This document shows positions 27,640-36,917 of a stretch of 64,000 nucleotides of DNA, piece by piece. The notes beneath the pieces are model-generated. The model searched no databases. It was not told where the DNA came from and was given only the letters and a program-made list of their open reading frames with translations. Each line of letters begins with the position of its first letter. Positions within the stretch are counted from its first letter, which is position 1. Origin of the DNA: Paenibacillus riograndensis SBR5 (GTDB lineage Bacteria; Bacillota; Bacilli; Paenibacillales; Paenibacillaceae). The stretch is from positions 4,199,187-4,263,186 of the forward strand of contig NZ_LN831776.1 of assembly GCF_000981585.1 (NCBI RefSeq). Reading direction: 5' to 3'. A program made the translations under genes and the position numbers.

Positions 27640-27985
27640 ATGTTGAGTAAAAACTAATATATCTAGCAGACTGGCTTCATTCAAATCCAAACATCCCGCC
27701 AGTAAATTTCTGGCGGGATTTGAAATCTTCAGCGTGTATGTCCGATTACCATGAGGCCGGAGAGCCGCCGAGTATTTTTGAAGGATTACACTTTCTGAGT
27801 GATTGCACTTTGTACAATAGAAAGCTGTGAGTTCAGCGGCGAATCGCATTCTGCTGTATCTCGTGCAGCAGATTTCTTGATTTTGAGCCAAAAGCGCCTT
27901 TTCTGCCCGAATCTGCTGTACAGAGTGCAACAGATTCGATTTTCCCGCTGATTTAGGGATCATCAATTGTATAAAGTGCAATTGA
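27640..27985. repeat. Intergenic repeat with inverted segments
   Basis: Part of the 599-base gap between the exporter and the GH74 gene. ATCCCGCCAG and CTGGCGGGAT pair at 27691-27720, and CAGCAGATT (27867-27875) pairs with AATCTGCTG near 27915. The 16-mer GCAGATTTCTTGATTT (27868-27883) recurs exactly at 35578-35593 in another hairpin element. An open frame covers the block on the minus strand but has no ribosome site and looks like a by-product of the repeat. I recall similar intergenic blocks in other Paenibacillus genomes. Confidence 0.55.
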
Positions 27986-28093
27986 ATGCCGGCTAGCCCA
28001 CTCTGAGCTTCAAATCGTTTCGATCAGGGGCAGCTTCGGTCTGACCGGCCGGTCTATCCTTTATTGACCTTGTACACTTTTGCCGATATAACT

Positions 28094-31000
28094 TCAGTAT
28101 ATTGAAATCGTCGGTTGCCGTTCACCGGCTGTTCTCGTTGAATCCAGCTTATACAACCGGTGCAGCAGCACTGCCGCCTCGGCTCGGGTCGTACCGGAAC
28201 GGGGCTTGAACATGCCTTGAGCCGTGCCTTGCAGAAGCCCGGCTCGCTGCAAGCTTATCACGCTCTCCCTTGCATAACCCGCAATTGAGCTTTCATCACT
28301 GAAGACTTCCTCCGGCGCCTTCTGCATGTACATACCGTTCAGCCCGGCTACCGGGATTAAGCGGTACACCATCACGGCCAATTCCTGCCTGCTGATTGGA
28401 TCGTTGACCCCAAACGAACCGTCTGTCCGGCCTTCGGCAATGCCCAGCAATTGCGCAGCCGTCACCGCCTGATAATACCAGGCACTGTTGTCCATATCGG
28501 TCAGCTTGCGATGGCCAAGCTTTTCAGCGGTCTGTTTCCCGCTCCCCCTCTCACCTGCTGCTTCCCTGCCAGCCAGTGCCAACTGTCCGCCAGGAATGGC
28601 GTCGGCGAGGTCAAAGATATTCATCAGCAACATTGCAAATTCCGCCCTGGTAATTTCCGCCTCTGGGGCAAAACGTCCGTTTCCCGGCCCGCGCAGCATA
28701 CCTTTTGCCGCCAGCTCTTCAATACTTTCTTTTGCCCATGGCACCGTACCAATGTCGCTAAAGCTAAGTTCATGGTACGCCGCACCGAAGGGCTGAAGAG
28801 TTTGCAATTGAAAAGTAAGCTTGTCAAAAGAGGGATCATACCGCCCGTACCGGACAATCTGAGGGGTTCCGTCATCCAGGAGAGTATAGGCCACCACTTT
28901 GCCGGGCTGTTGATCCGGCTTCAGTGCATACCCAAGTTCCAGCAGTACACCGTTCTTCACCGTGCTTACTGGTTGGCCATCCAGCTTCAGCAGAAGCTGA
29001 TACGCCGGGCTATACGCCCATCCGGCAGCAGCATCTCCAATCCCGGACTGCTTCACTTGTGACGCCTTGCCAAAAAACAGCTCCAGCATGGATGCGTTTC
29101 CAAATTCTCGAAGTGTATCTGCCCTAAGCAAAATGTCGGCTTCTCCTGCCGCAAGACGTAAGACGTCCAAGTCGCCCGACTTTTCATGTAGCGCAGTCTG
29201 CAGTGTCCGCAGCGGAATTTCCAGGCGGATTGAAGCTGGTTCCGGCGGCAGCACGGCCTCTAAAGTAAGAATGCGGCCAGACATTGGGCTGAGCGCAGCA
29301 GCAATCTCCCCTTCGGTGAAACGGATTACCGCTTCTCCTTCTGCATTAACCTCAGGTATCGCCTTCAATCGGCCCGGCTCCACTTTAACACCTGAGGCCG
29401 AGGCGGCTATTGCATCGCGCCAGGTGAACGGCATTCCGCCCGTTTTCGGATCCTCCCCCGGCTTTTCTTCCTCAGGCGACCCCGCATCTGTGCCCGGAGA
29501 TTCCGGCACTTCCTCCCGCTCCTCCACTTTGAAGCCGTACACGGCAGCCTCCTTAGCTGCTTCACTGTGCGCTTGCAGTTCGGCAGTCCCCGGGTTCACT
29601 GCGGTCAGCCACACGCTGGATGATCCATTCTCCGGGTGATATACCGCTTCCGACACAGTGGCAACCTTAGGATCACTGACAATGAAGCGGACCGGACCTG
29701 CCGCGGCTTCCGCTGGATGTACCGCAGCGGTCACCTGGAAAGAATCGCCGGGATACAGCACAGGCGGCAGCTGATAGGTGTCCATTGTGACACTTGCATC
29801 TTCCATCTGCGGAACCAGCCGCACCGTAACCGAGGTCTGCACCTGACGGCCGAAACGGTCTTCCGCCGTCAGTTCAATCCGGTTCATGCCTTCCGCGAGC
29901 GGAACGGTGAGCCGGAAAACGTTCAAATAATGAACACTGTACGGGGTCTCCAGGTCTTTTCCGTTATGCTTTACCTTTAGGATGACGCCTTCACCCGTTC
30001 GCCCTGTTATCTCATATTCCGGCCCCGTTGAGTTCCCGCCGGACTGATCCAGTTGCAGCACCGGAGGCGGTGTATCCGATACGGTCTTGGCAGTATTCGC
30101 ATGTGTAGCTCCGTAAGGATCGGTTGCGGCCAGCGAAAATTTCACAGCATCGGCAACCGTCGTATTTGTCCCGTTAGTTGTCAATTTGACAGAGTTGCCA
30201 GTGCCTGCGGCGAGCGTATAGGTACCGATATACACCCACATGTTGTCATTGTTAGTCTGGTGGATTCTGGGGGCTGTATCTTTTCCTCCCTCATGGGTAA
30301 TCTCCAGCGGAAGATTATAGCCCCGGTTCGGGCTGGCGTTCCACAGCATATAAACGTTGTATTGCCCGGGTACCGTGACATACGGTGTCCACTTCGCCCA
30401 TTTGCCGGCCACATTGCCGTCGTGCAAATAATCTGTGCCAAACCGTGACGCCGACCAGCTGCTGCTGGTCCACTGTCCATCCGAAGCAAACCCGCTGTCC
30501 CGGTTGTCCACGATAATATCCAGCCGCTCGTCCGCAGGGGTAACTGCCTGGACTGGCGCCGTGCTGCCCGAGGAATTTCCCGAGCTGTCCACAGCCTCAA
30601 GTTTGTAATAATAAGTGCGTTTCTCCTCGATGCCTGACCGGTCCGCATAGGAATTGGAGGTAAGCAGCGAGGCGATTTTATTGGAGGCATCAGGGGTGAA
30701 ATCGGCCGCAGTGCCGCGGTACAGATTATATCCCATCAGATCGGGTTCGGTATTGGCTTGCCATTCCAGCATAATACGGGATGCGGAGGTATCTGTCACC
30801 CGGAGGCCCTGCGGAAGGGCCGGAGCCTCCCGGTCCTCTCCTTTGGTCACCGCCCGGACGTGGGCACTGGCAGCGGAAACATTACCGGCATAATCCAGCG
30901 CCTGCACTTGAAAGGCGTACTCCGTCTCCGGTGTTAAACCCGAAATGCTGTAGGAAGTGCCAAACGTATCAGCGATGAAGGTACCATCTGCATACGACAC

Positions 31001-33382
31001 CCGGTATCCTTTGATGCCCGATCCGGCATCCGTGGCCTGGTTCCAGCGCAGATCCACACTGGTGCGGCGTTCAATCGCAACTTCTAAACCTGCCGGTGTG
31101 GAAGGCGCTTCTTTGTCGTTCTCGTATACGGGTGCTTCTGTCTCTGCCGATTTGGCGCCGTACAAAAGCCCTGTGCCGTTGGTGCCAATGTACACTCTAC
31201 CGTGCACTTGCCGGTCCCCTGTCATCGCGTTTGGATCATTGCCGGGAAAAAAATCGTCATCGCTTATCTTTATCCAGGTTACACCCATATCGTCCGAGCG
31301 GAAAATCGCCTCTTCGGCATATCCCGCTACTTTGCCGTATACGAAGACGGCAGGGTTAAGACGGCCGGGAGCATTTTTGCCAAAGCTGAACAGGAACGCC
31401 CGTTCTACGTTGGCGATTTTGCTGAAGGAAGCGCCGGCATCGCCGGAGCGGTACAGCCCTTGATCCCCCAGGCCGACCCATACCTCACCCATGGCACCGG
31501 GAGCGGCTTGCACGGTATGCCAGGCGACAGACTGTCCGGGCAGCGAAGATACCTGTGTCCAGGAGGCTCCCCCATTGGTGCTGCGGTAAAACTTGCCAGA
31601 TTTGTCGTAAGCGTAAAAATACTGGCCATTGACCTTATCTGAGGATAATGGCTGGTAATAGTTGCCGAAGACATCACTTCCGGCTTGCAGCTCCGTGGGC
31701 AGGCCGCTGCTTTTTACCCAATTTGCGCCGCGGTCCCGCGAATAATAAGCGGCGCTTTTTTGCGGAATCCACACCATGCTGTTCCCGTCGGTTGCTGACA
31801 CAGCCACTTTGCCGCCTTGGACGCCTTTGAAGGGCAAGGACGGGAACGCTTTGTAAGTTATCCCGCCGTCCAGTGAATATCCCCCGTTCCCGGGATCAGG
31901 CAATGAGTCGCCGTTCCAGCCATATGTGCCCACTCTGACCGTAAAATCCGGCTGCGTCTCCTGCACATCAATACCTGTAGTGGTCAGCAAACGGATGTCC
32001 CCGCTTCCGGTAAAATAAGTAGACACCGGAAACTCCGTCAACGAAAAATGGTCAAAACCTCCGTTATCGGCAATACCGCTGTGGAGAAGTGCTTTTCCGC
32101 CGGGCGGACTGACCAGATTACCTACGTTTACTGTCGTTTCCAGTCCTGAAGCATAATTAGTCCAGACGGAAGACGCTGCTCCGATATTGTCTGTCCGCCA
32201 CACATAATACCAGTCGCCCATCCAGACACGCTGGGGATTAAACGGGTCAATGACCAGCGATGAGGTAGCTGAAGACCAGTGCCAGTCCGGAATCCAGGGT
32301 GTCGTAATCTCCCGCTTAATGTTCCCCTGATCCAGAGAAAAAGTTTTCCAGGTGGCTCCGCCGTCCTCCGAACGGTAAATCGGATTTTTGTGGTCATCCA
32401 GTTTGCGTGAAGTCATGATAACGTTTGGATTGGCCGGATCGATCGTCACCGGACCAAAGGCCTTGCCTTTGTCGGCCGCAGGTGTAATATCCTCCCAGGC
32501 GTTTCCGGTCAGTCTGGCCAAACCGCCGTCATGGGTAATGTACAGCCGCCCGCCGCGATCAAGTGCAGCCCGGAGCGGCTTGGCTGGACTGCCTTTCAGC
32601 AGTGACCAGGTAGCCCCGGCGTCCTTGCTTACGTACACCCCTGAATTATAAGCGCCTGCATAAAGGGTCTTGCTTGGAGATCCTTTGCTTCCGCTGGCTT
32701 GATCAAAAGCGATGAAGGTAATCCCGCTTTTGCTTGTGTCGGCGAAGGACGGGAATGAGCTTACCTTGACCCACGAGCCGCTCTCTGCCGCGCGGCTGCT
32801 GCGGAACAGCCCCTTGGTCCGGGAGCCGAAATACACCATATTGCCGTCATTGGGGTCTACGGCAAGCCGTTCAGCCGTACGGGCCGGCCCGTTGGCGAAC
32901 ATCGGCACATCTGCTCCATCCGCCTTCAGGTTGGTGCGGGTCCACGTTTCCCCACGGTCAATTGATTTGTAGATGTCACTAGGCTTCCAGTAATCGTATT
33001 TGCCGAGCGCGGCATATACAATATCGGGGTTGGACGGGTCAATAGCTATGCTTTCCCCGCCGTACAAATTCACTTCGCTGCGGTCGGCAAAGCCCACAAG
33101 TTGCTTCCAGCGCTTGCCGGCTTCCTCCCAGCGGTAAATGCCGCCTACATCAGTCCGTATGTAGGCCAGATTCTTCTCGGCGGGATGCACCAGCAGCCCA
33201 GTCACATAGCCTCCCCCGCCAATGGGAACATTACTCCACGCATACGGCTCTGCTGCTATCGCTGCTCCCGCGTCTCCCGGTAGTTCGGCAGCCCGGCCCG
33301 TTCCCGGGCCCCACACCAAAGTAATCACCATTGCCCAAACGAGCAGCTTGCTAAGTTTCTGCCTTCTCCGTATTATTTTCAA
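28094..33382 (-). CDS. Surface GH74 (xyloglucanase-like) enzyme with FN3, golvesin-like and three SLH domains
   Basis: A 1762-residue exported protein. Start: TTG at 33380-33382 after GGGGGG. Signal peptide residues 1-31 (cleavage near GRAAEL). Two seven-bladed propellers of GH74 type cover about 45-755 (YIRTDVGGIYRW with the probable catalytic Asp; Asp-box-like repeats SIDRGETW, SEDGGATW, STNGGASW). Two FN3 domains (about 770-960, opening APSTPAGLEV and APALPQGLRV) are followed by a golvesin-like domain (about 965-1090, DNRDSGFASDGQW), Ig-like regions, a Pro/Glu linker and three C-terminal SLH repeats that bind cell-wall polysaccharide. The enzyme probably cleaves xyloglucan outside the cell while tethered to the wall. 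It is far longer than a bare GH74 (about 750). Confidence 0.9.
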   Translation of the reverse strand: MKIIRRRQKLSKLLVWAMVITLVWGPGTGRAAELPGDAGAAIAAEPYAWSNVPIGGGGYVTGLLVHPAEKNLAYIRTDVGGIYRWEEAGKRWKQLVGFADRSEVNLYGGESIAIDPSNPDIVYAALGKYDYWKPSDIYKSIDRGETWTRTNLKADGADVPMFANGPARTAERLAVDPNDGNMVYFGSRTKGLFRSSRAAESGSWVKVSSFPSFADTSKSGITFIAFDQASGSKGSPSKTLYAGAYNSGVYVSKDAGATWSLLKGSPAKPLRAALDRGGRLYITHDGGLARLTGNAWEDITPAADKGKAFGPVTIDPANPNVIMTSRKLDDHKNPIYRSEDGGATWKTFSLDQGNIKREITTPWIPDWHWSSATSSLVIDPFNPQRVWMGDWYYVWRTDNIGAASSVWTNYASGLETTVNVGNLVSPPGGKALLHSGIADNGGFDHFSLTEFPVSTYFTGSGDIRLLTTTGIDVQETQPDFTVRVGTYGWNGDSLPDPGNGGYSLDGGITYKAFPSLPFKGVQGGKVAVSATDGNSMVWIPQKSAAYYSRDRGANWVKSSGLPTELQAGSDVFGNYYQPLSSDKVNGQYFYAYDKSGKFYRSTNGGASWTQVSSLPGQSVAWHTVQAAPGAMGEVWVGLGDQGLYRSGDAGASFSKIANVERAFLFSFGKNAPGRLNPAVFVYGKVAGYAEEAIFRSDDMGVTWIKISDDDFFPGNDPNAMTGDRQVHGRVYIGTNGTGLLYGAKSAETEAPVYENDKEAPSTPAGLEVAIERRTSVDLRWNQATDAGSGIKGYRVSYADGTFIADTFGTSYSISGLTPETEYAFQVQALDYAGNVSAASAHVRAVTKGEDREAPALPQGLRVTDTSASRIMLEWQANTEPDLMGYNLYRGTAADFTPDASNKIASLLTSNSYADRSGIEEKRTYYYKLEAVDSSGNSSGSTAPVQAVTPADERLDIIVDNRDSGFASDGQWTSSSWSASRFGTDYLHDGNVAGKWAKWTPYVTVPGQYNVYMLWNASPNRGYNLPLEITHEGGKDTAPRIHQTNNDNMWVYIGTYTLAAGTGNSVKLTTNGTNTTVADAVKFSLAATDPYGATHANTAKTVSDTPPPVLQLDQSGGNSTGPEYEITGRTGEGVILKVKHNGKDLETPYSVHYLNVFRLTVPLAEGMNRIELTAEDRFGRQVQTSVTVRLVPQMEDASVTMDTYQLPPVLYPGDSFQVTAAVHPAEAAAGPVRFIVSDPKVATVSEAVYHPENGSSSVWLTAVNPGTAELQAHSEAAKEAAVYGFKVEEREEVPESPGTDAGSPEEEKPGEDPKTGGMPFTWRDAIAASASGVKVEPGRLKAIPEVNAEGEAVIRFTEGEIAAALSPMSGRILTLEAVLPPEPASIRLEIPLRTLQTALHEKSGDLDVLRLAAGEADILLRADTLREFGNASMLELFFGKASQVKQSGIGDAAAGWAYSPAYQLLLKLDGQPVSTVKNGVLLELGYALKPDQQPGKVVAYTLLDDGTPQIVRYGRYDPSFDKLTFQLQTLQPFGAAYHELSFSDIGTVPWAKESIEELAAKGMLRGPGNGRFAPEAEITRAEFAMLLMNIFDLADAIPGGQLALAGREAAGERGSGKQTAEKLGHRKLTDMDNSAWYYQAVTAAQLLGIAEGRTDGSFGVNDPISRQELAVMVYRLIPVAGLNGMYMQKAPEEVFSDESSIAGYARESVISLQRAGLLQGTAQGMFKPRSGTTRAEAAVLLHRLYKLDSTRTAGERQPTISIY

Positions 33383-33725
33383 ATGATTCCCCCCTATTGC
33401 TGTTTGCCAGGAAATAAAGCGCTTTCCATAAATGTTGCGGCAAACCGTCATCCCCTGGATTCACCTTGAATCTTAACAAAAGCAGCCTTCCGCAATAATC
33501 ATCAAATCTTGTGTCCTGCATGAACAAATCTAATTTTGCTGCGGTAAAGGGTACGTGATCTGGAACGAAATGTAATTTGAATCAAACAGAGCCTTGACCT
33601 CCTCCCATTGAAGACTCGTGAACTAATACTATGTGCTCAAAGCAAAAAAAGCCGCATACATGCGGCTGGAATAAAGCCAATATAGGCTGCCGAATGGGGA
33701 CGGCAGCCTACCTCCTTGAGACTGG
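33383..33725. other. Intergenic region upstream of the GH74 gene
   Basis: No gene is seen. It holds two hairpins: a minus-strand terminator (AGCCGCAT/ATGCGGCT then T7, 33643-33668) and a 10-bp stem TAGGCTGCCG/CGGCAGCCTA (33682-33711). The GH74 promoter should lie in 33390-33600 but I find no clear box. Confidence 0.6.
33643..33668 (-). terminator. Terminator of the 42-aa gene
   Basis: AGCCGCAT-GT-ATGCGGCT followed by seven T on the minus strand. Confidence 0.75.
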
Positions 33726-33854
33726 TTACGACGTAGTATGTTCCGCACCATACTCGCTGGAAAGCTCTTTCAGCGACTTGATTTTACCATGGGGCTGCTG
33801 ATCCTGCTTGCGGGACTTCCACTCAGCTTCTTTTCTTTGCTTCGGCTGGCTCAT
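33726..33854 (-). CDS. Small conserved basic protein, 42 aa
   Basis: A very hydrophilic protein starting MSQPKQRKEAEWKSRKQDQ, then PHGKIKSLKELSSEYG. AGAGGAGG lies eight bases before the ATG at 33852-33854, which is strong support for translation. The pattern (RKxxEWxxRKQxQxPHGKxKS) resembles a family of about 40-residue Bacillales proteins I recall as DUF6254; function unknown. It has its own downstream terminator, so it is probably monocistronic. Confidence 0.65.
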   Translation of the reverse strand: MSQPKQRKEAEWKSRKQDQQPHGKIKSLKELSSEYGAEHTTS

Positions 33855-33983
33855 CTCGGTAGCCTCCTCTGGAAATGCATCATGTATACTACAGTAAATA
33901 GGATGCTGAATATTGCGTTGATTCATACGTATAAGTTTGCTTTCATATTTCATACTCCACGGACTTCATTTACCACTGAACAT

Positions 33984-34036
33984 TAAAAGGGTCTGTCCCA
34001 AGCAGCCACTTCATGGCTTTGGGGCAGACCCTTTCC
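33984..34036 (-). terminator. Terminator of the amino-acid ABC operon
   Basis: AAAGGGTCTG (33986 on) pairs with CAGACCCTTT (34025-34034), extended by CCC/GGG. On the minus strand it is followed by TTTTAATG. Confidence 0.7.
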
Positions 34037-34047
34037 TAAATCACTTA

Positions 34048-34791
34048 TTAGTCTCGATTCAAAAACGTCCGGGTCCGCTCCAGCCTTGGGCTGCCAAAAA
34101 TCTGCTCCGGTGGTCCCGATTCGGCAATTTCCCCGTTGTCCATGAAGAATACACGATCCGCCACATCGCGGGCAAAACTCATCTCATGCGTGACGATAAT
34201 CATCGTCATGTTCTCTTCCGCAAGCTGGCGAATGACACGCAGCACCTCGCCGGTCAGCTCGGGATCAAGCGCCGACGTCGGCTCGTCAAACAGCAGGATG
34301 TCCGGGTTCAACATCAGCGCTCTGGCGATAGCTACCCGCTGCTTCTGCCCGCCCGACAGCATGGATGGATATACATCCGCCTTATCGGCGAGGCCCACCT
34401 TGGAGAGCAGCTCCTTGCTTTTGGCGGCAATCTCCTGAGGGTTCCCCCGCTTCAGTGTTCTGGGAGCAAGCTCCAGATTTCCCCGTACGCTGAGGTGAGG
34501 GAACAGATTAAAGTGCTGAAACACCATGCCCATGGTCGCGGTAATCTCTCTTATGTCTGTATTACCGGCATATTTGCCGTTCTCTATAAGCGGCTTGCCG
34601 TGGATATAGATGCTTCCTCCGGTAACTTCCTCCAGATGAACAAGACTGCGCAGCATTGTGCTTTTTCCTGAACCGGAAGGCCCGATCACCGCCACGACTT
34701 CTCCCGGGTTCACAGCAAAGGTAATCTTTTTCAGCACATCAAGGCTGCCAAAAGATTTCTGCAATTGCCTAACTTCAATCATACTACTCAT
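34048..34791 (-). CDS. Polar amino-acid ABC transporter ATP-binding protein (GlnQ type)
   Basis: A 247-residue ATPase with Walker [10 protein letters not shown] (37-45), signature LSGGQKQR, Walker [13 protein letters not shown] and the H-loop VTHEMSF. It powers import of a polar amino acid, with the permease and binding protein encoded just upstream. It is third in the operon SBP-permease-ATPase; 15 bases separate it from the permease. The exact amino acid is not evident. Confidence 0.93.
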   Translation of the reverse strand: MSSMIEVRQLQKSFGSLDVLKKITFAVNPGEVVAVIGPSGSGKSTMLRSLVHLEEVTGGSIYIHGKPLIENGKYAGNTDIREITATMGMVFQHFNLFPHLSVRGNLELAPRTLKRGNPQEIAAKSKELLSKVGLADKADVYPSMLSGGQKQRVAIARALMLNPDILLFDEPTSALDPELTGEVLRVIRQLAEENMTMIIVTHEMSFARDVADRVFFMDNGEIAESGPPEQIFGSPRLERTRTFLNRD

Positions 34792-34806
34792 AGTTGGACA
34801 GCCCTT

Positions 34807-35466
34807 CTACTCAAATTTGAAACGTTTCTCCAGTGCCTTGAAGAACAGCGTTAGTATCAATGTCATCAGCAAATAAATAACACCGGCTACTACAAATGGG
34901 GTTACCGTAAAATCACGGTTCACCGCCGTCTTCGCGTAATTCAGCAGCTCCGGTACGGCTACAGCGTAGAGCAAAGCGGTGTCCTTGACCAGGGTGATGG
35001 ACTCATTGGCTACCGCAGGCAGAGCAACCCGGAACATTTGGGCAAGAATGACCTTGCGCAGGGTTTGCCATTTGCTGAGCCCGAGCACCTGGGCGGCCTC
35101 GTGTTGCCCTTTGTCAATCGACAGCAGCCCGCCGCGGAAAATCTCGGCAAAATATGCCCCATAATTAAGAATAAAACCAAGGCTGGCCGCGACGAAGCGG
35201 TCCAAAACAAGGTACTGTCCAATGACCGGAATCTGCGGCAGGCCGAAGCAGAAGAACAGCAGCTGCAGCAGAAGCGGAGTTCCGCGCATGACGTAAATAT
35301 ACGTGTGTGCAATCCACGCCAGCGGCTTAATGGAGCTTTTGGCCATCAGCGTGACCAGCATCCCGAGCGGAATGGACAGCACGATGACAATCAGGAACAG
35401 CAGGACGGTTGTCCGCGCGCCTTCCAGCATCGGCCCGGCAATTTTTATAATATAATCTATATTCAT
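34807..35466 (-). CDS. Polar amino-acid ABC transporter permease (HisM/GlnP type)
   Basis: A 219-residue inner-membrane protein with about five helices. It has the EAA loop HEAAQVLGLSKWQTLRKVIL, which docks on the ATPase, and a conserved YVMRGTPLLLQLLFF segment. The permease probably works as a homodimer. It lies upstream of the ATPase; a 241-base gap with a palindromic element separates it from the binding-protein gene, so processing or attenuation between them is possible. Confidence 0.92.
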   Translation of the reverse strand: MNIDYIIKIAGPMLEGARTTVLLFLIVIVLSIPLGMLVTLMAKSSIKPLAWIAHTYIYVMRGTPLLLQLLFFCFGLPQIPVIGQYLVLDRFVAASLGFILNYGAYFAEIFRGGLLSIDKGQHEAAQVLGLSKWQTLRKVILAQMFRVALPAVANESITLVKDTALLYAVAVPELLNYAKTAVNRDFTVTPFVVAGVIYLLMTLILTLFFKALEKRFKFE

Positions 35467-35551
35467 TTCTTCAACCGACTCCTAAAGGTAACTATCTATA
35501 AATTGAACTTGTGATTTTTCTATTTCGGGATGGGTAGTTACTACAGAGAAT

Positions 35552-35658
35552 GTTTGGACTTCCGGCCACTGTTGTCTGCAGATTTCTTGATTTGTACCGC
35601 TGTTCGCGGTGGAAATCCGCAGACAAAGGCGGACGCATTCGCTCCTACAGTTCCAAAC
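35552..35658. repeat. 107-bp palindromic intergenic element within the ABC operon
   Basis: Nested inverted repeats: outer GTTTGGA/TCCAAAC, middle GTCTGCAGATTT (35574 on) with AAATCCGCAGAC (35613-35624), and apical ACCGC/GCGGT around TGTTC. Transcribed, it would form one long hairpin between the binding-protein and permease genes. It shares the 16-mer GCAGATTTCTTGATTT with 27868-27883. I recall similar elements dispersed in Paenibacillus. Confidence 0.65.
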
Positions 35659-35707
35659 TTCTCTTTCGCCACTTATCCCTATTTGTATATTCTCAAGTTC
35701 AATCTAT

Positions 35708-36478
35708 CTAGTTCAGTACTTTATTCTCTCCAAACCACTTTGTTGAAATTTCAGCAGCCGTTCCATCACTGCTTAATTCATCCAGAGCCTTTTGCAGCTC
35801 TGCCAGCAGCGCTTCATTGCCTTTCTTAATGCCGATGCCGTATTGCTCAGGAGCCAGCGACTCATCCAGCAGCTTATAAGTGCCCTTCTCCTTGGACATA
35901 TAATATCTTGCCACCACTTCGTCAATGACCACTCCATCCAGCCGTTTGGACTTCAGATCCGTCAAGGCAAGCACATTGTCCGGAAATTCGGATACATTGG
36001 CAATCTTTGCTTTGAGCGGACTGGCATCCAGGGCATCGGCAGCGGACGACAGGCTCTGCAGTCCGACTTCTTTTCCGGCCAGATCATCCAGCTTCACCAG
36101 TGCCGAATCCGCCAGCACGACGACAACCTGGCTGTTCTCCAGATAAGGCTTGGTAAACAGCACCTTTTCCTTGCGCTCGTCCGTGATGGTGTACCCGTTC
36201 CATATCATATCAATGCGTCCGCTGTTCAGCTCCGATTCCTTGGCCGACCAGTCAATCGGCTGGAAGGTAACTTCTTTGCCCATTTTTGCCGCCGCCGCTT
36301 TCGCATAATCAATGTCAAAACCGACAATTTCATTGTTGTCATCCCTGAAGCCCATCGGAGCAAACTTATCATCTATACCGATCACCAGTTTGCCATCATC
36401 CCCCTTTGAACCGGAGCAGCCTGCTATCGCTGCAATTGCCATAACTACCAACAGAACCAATAACCCTTTTCGCTTCAT
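35708..36478 (-). CDS. Polar amino-acid ABC transporter substrate-binding lipoprotein
   Basis: A 256-residue lipoprotein. The signal peptide ends at the lipobox AIAGC (Cys20). The mature part is a family 3 periplasmic-type binding protein with two lobes (LVIGIDDKFAPMGFRDDNNEIVGFDIDYA, LNSGRIDMIWNGYTIT, LDGVVIDEVVARYYM). It delivers a polar amino acid to the permease/ATPase encoded downstream. AGGGGGAG precedes the ATG at 36476-36478. First gene of the operon. Confidence 0.93.
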   Translation of the reverse strand: MKRKGLLVLLVVMAIAAIAGCSGSKGDDGKLVIGIDDKFAPMGFRDDNNEIVGFDIDYAKAAAAKMGKEVTFQPIDWSAKESELNSGRIDMIWNGYTITDERKEKVLFTKPYLENSQVVVVLADSALVKLDDLAGKEVGLQSLSSAADALDASPLKAKIANVSEFPDNVLALTDLKSKRLDGVVIDEVVARYYMSKEKGTYKLLDESLAPEQYGIGIKKGNEALLAELQKALDELSSDGTAAEISTKWFGENKVLN

Positions 36479-36917
36479 CTCTCTACTCCCCCTAGTAAAT
36501 AACAACAAATGCATCAATCACTTTAGTTCGTTAACACGTTATCAGTTTATCATAATAACATATGATGTGAGCGTCGTCGATAGAGAAGAGAAACACTTCT
36601 GTGTCAATTAAGAACAAAACGGCTGTGCCGTCCTCCACGGGACAGCGCAGCGTCTTGGTTCTAGCGCTACCTAGAGAACGACTCCCCATAAATCCTACGG
36701 CAACTCTTTAAGTGGAATAAGGGACACTAATTTGCCGAAGTACCCTACCCTCGGGCAGATGAAGTGGAAAAAGGGTCACTAATTCAGCTCATTTCGCCAT
36801 TGGACCAAAAATGTAGCCCAATTTATACGAAAATAACTTTGTCGCTTCACAGCTCGAAAGTAAATTTTGCTTTAAAGATCCCCTATATCGGAACTTCATT
36901 TTTTTAAAAAGTGGGTA
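36479..36917. other. Gene-free region between the ABC operon and the IS110 element
   Basis: No gene is seen. It contains the direct repeat listed separately (36710-36784) and AT-rich sequence. The ABC promoter should lie in 36480-36600. Confidence 0.6.
36710..36784 (+). repeat. Pair of 23-bp direct repeats, 52-bp period
   Basis: AAGTGGAATAAGGGACACTA (from 36710) and AAGTGGAAAAAGGGTCACTA (from 36762), each followed by ATT, differ at two positions. A related block on the other strand lies at 38385-38455, on the far side of the IS110 element. Confidence 0.65.

Noticed and set aside
27628..27981. Minus-strand frame of 117 codons
   Set aside because: No ribosome site; it lies over an intergenic repeat with inverted segments and shares a 16-mer with a non-coding element elsewhere.
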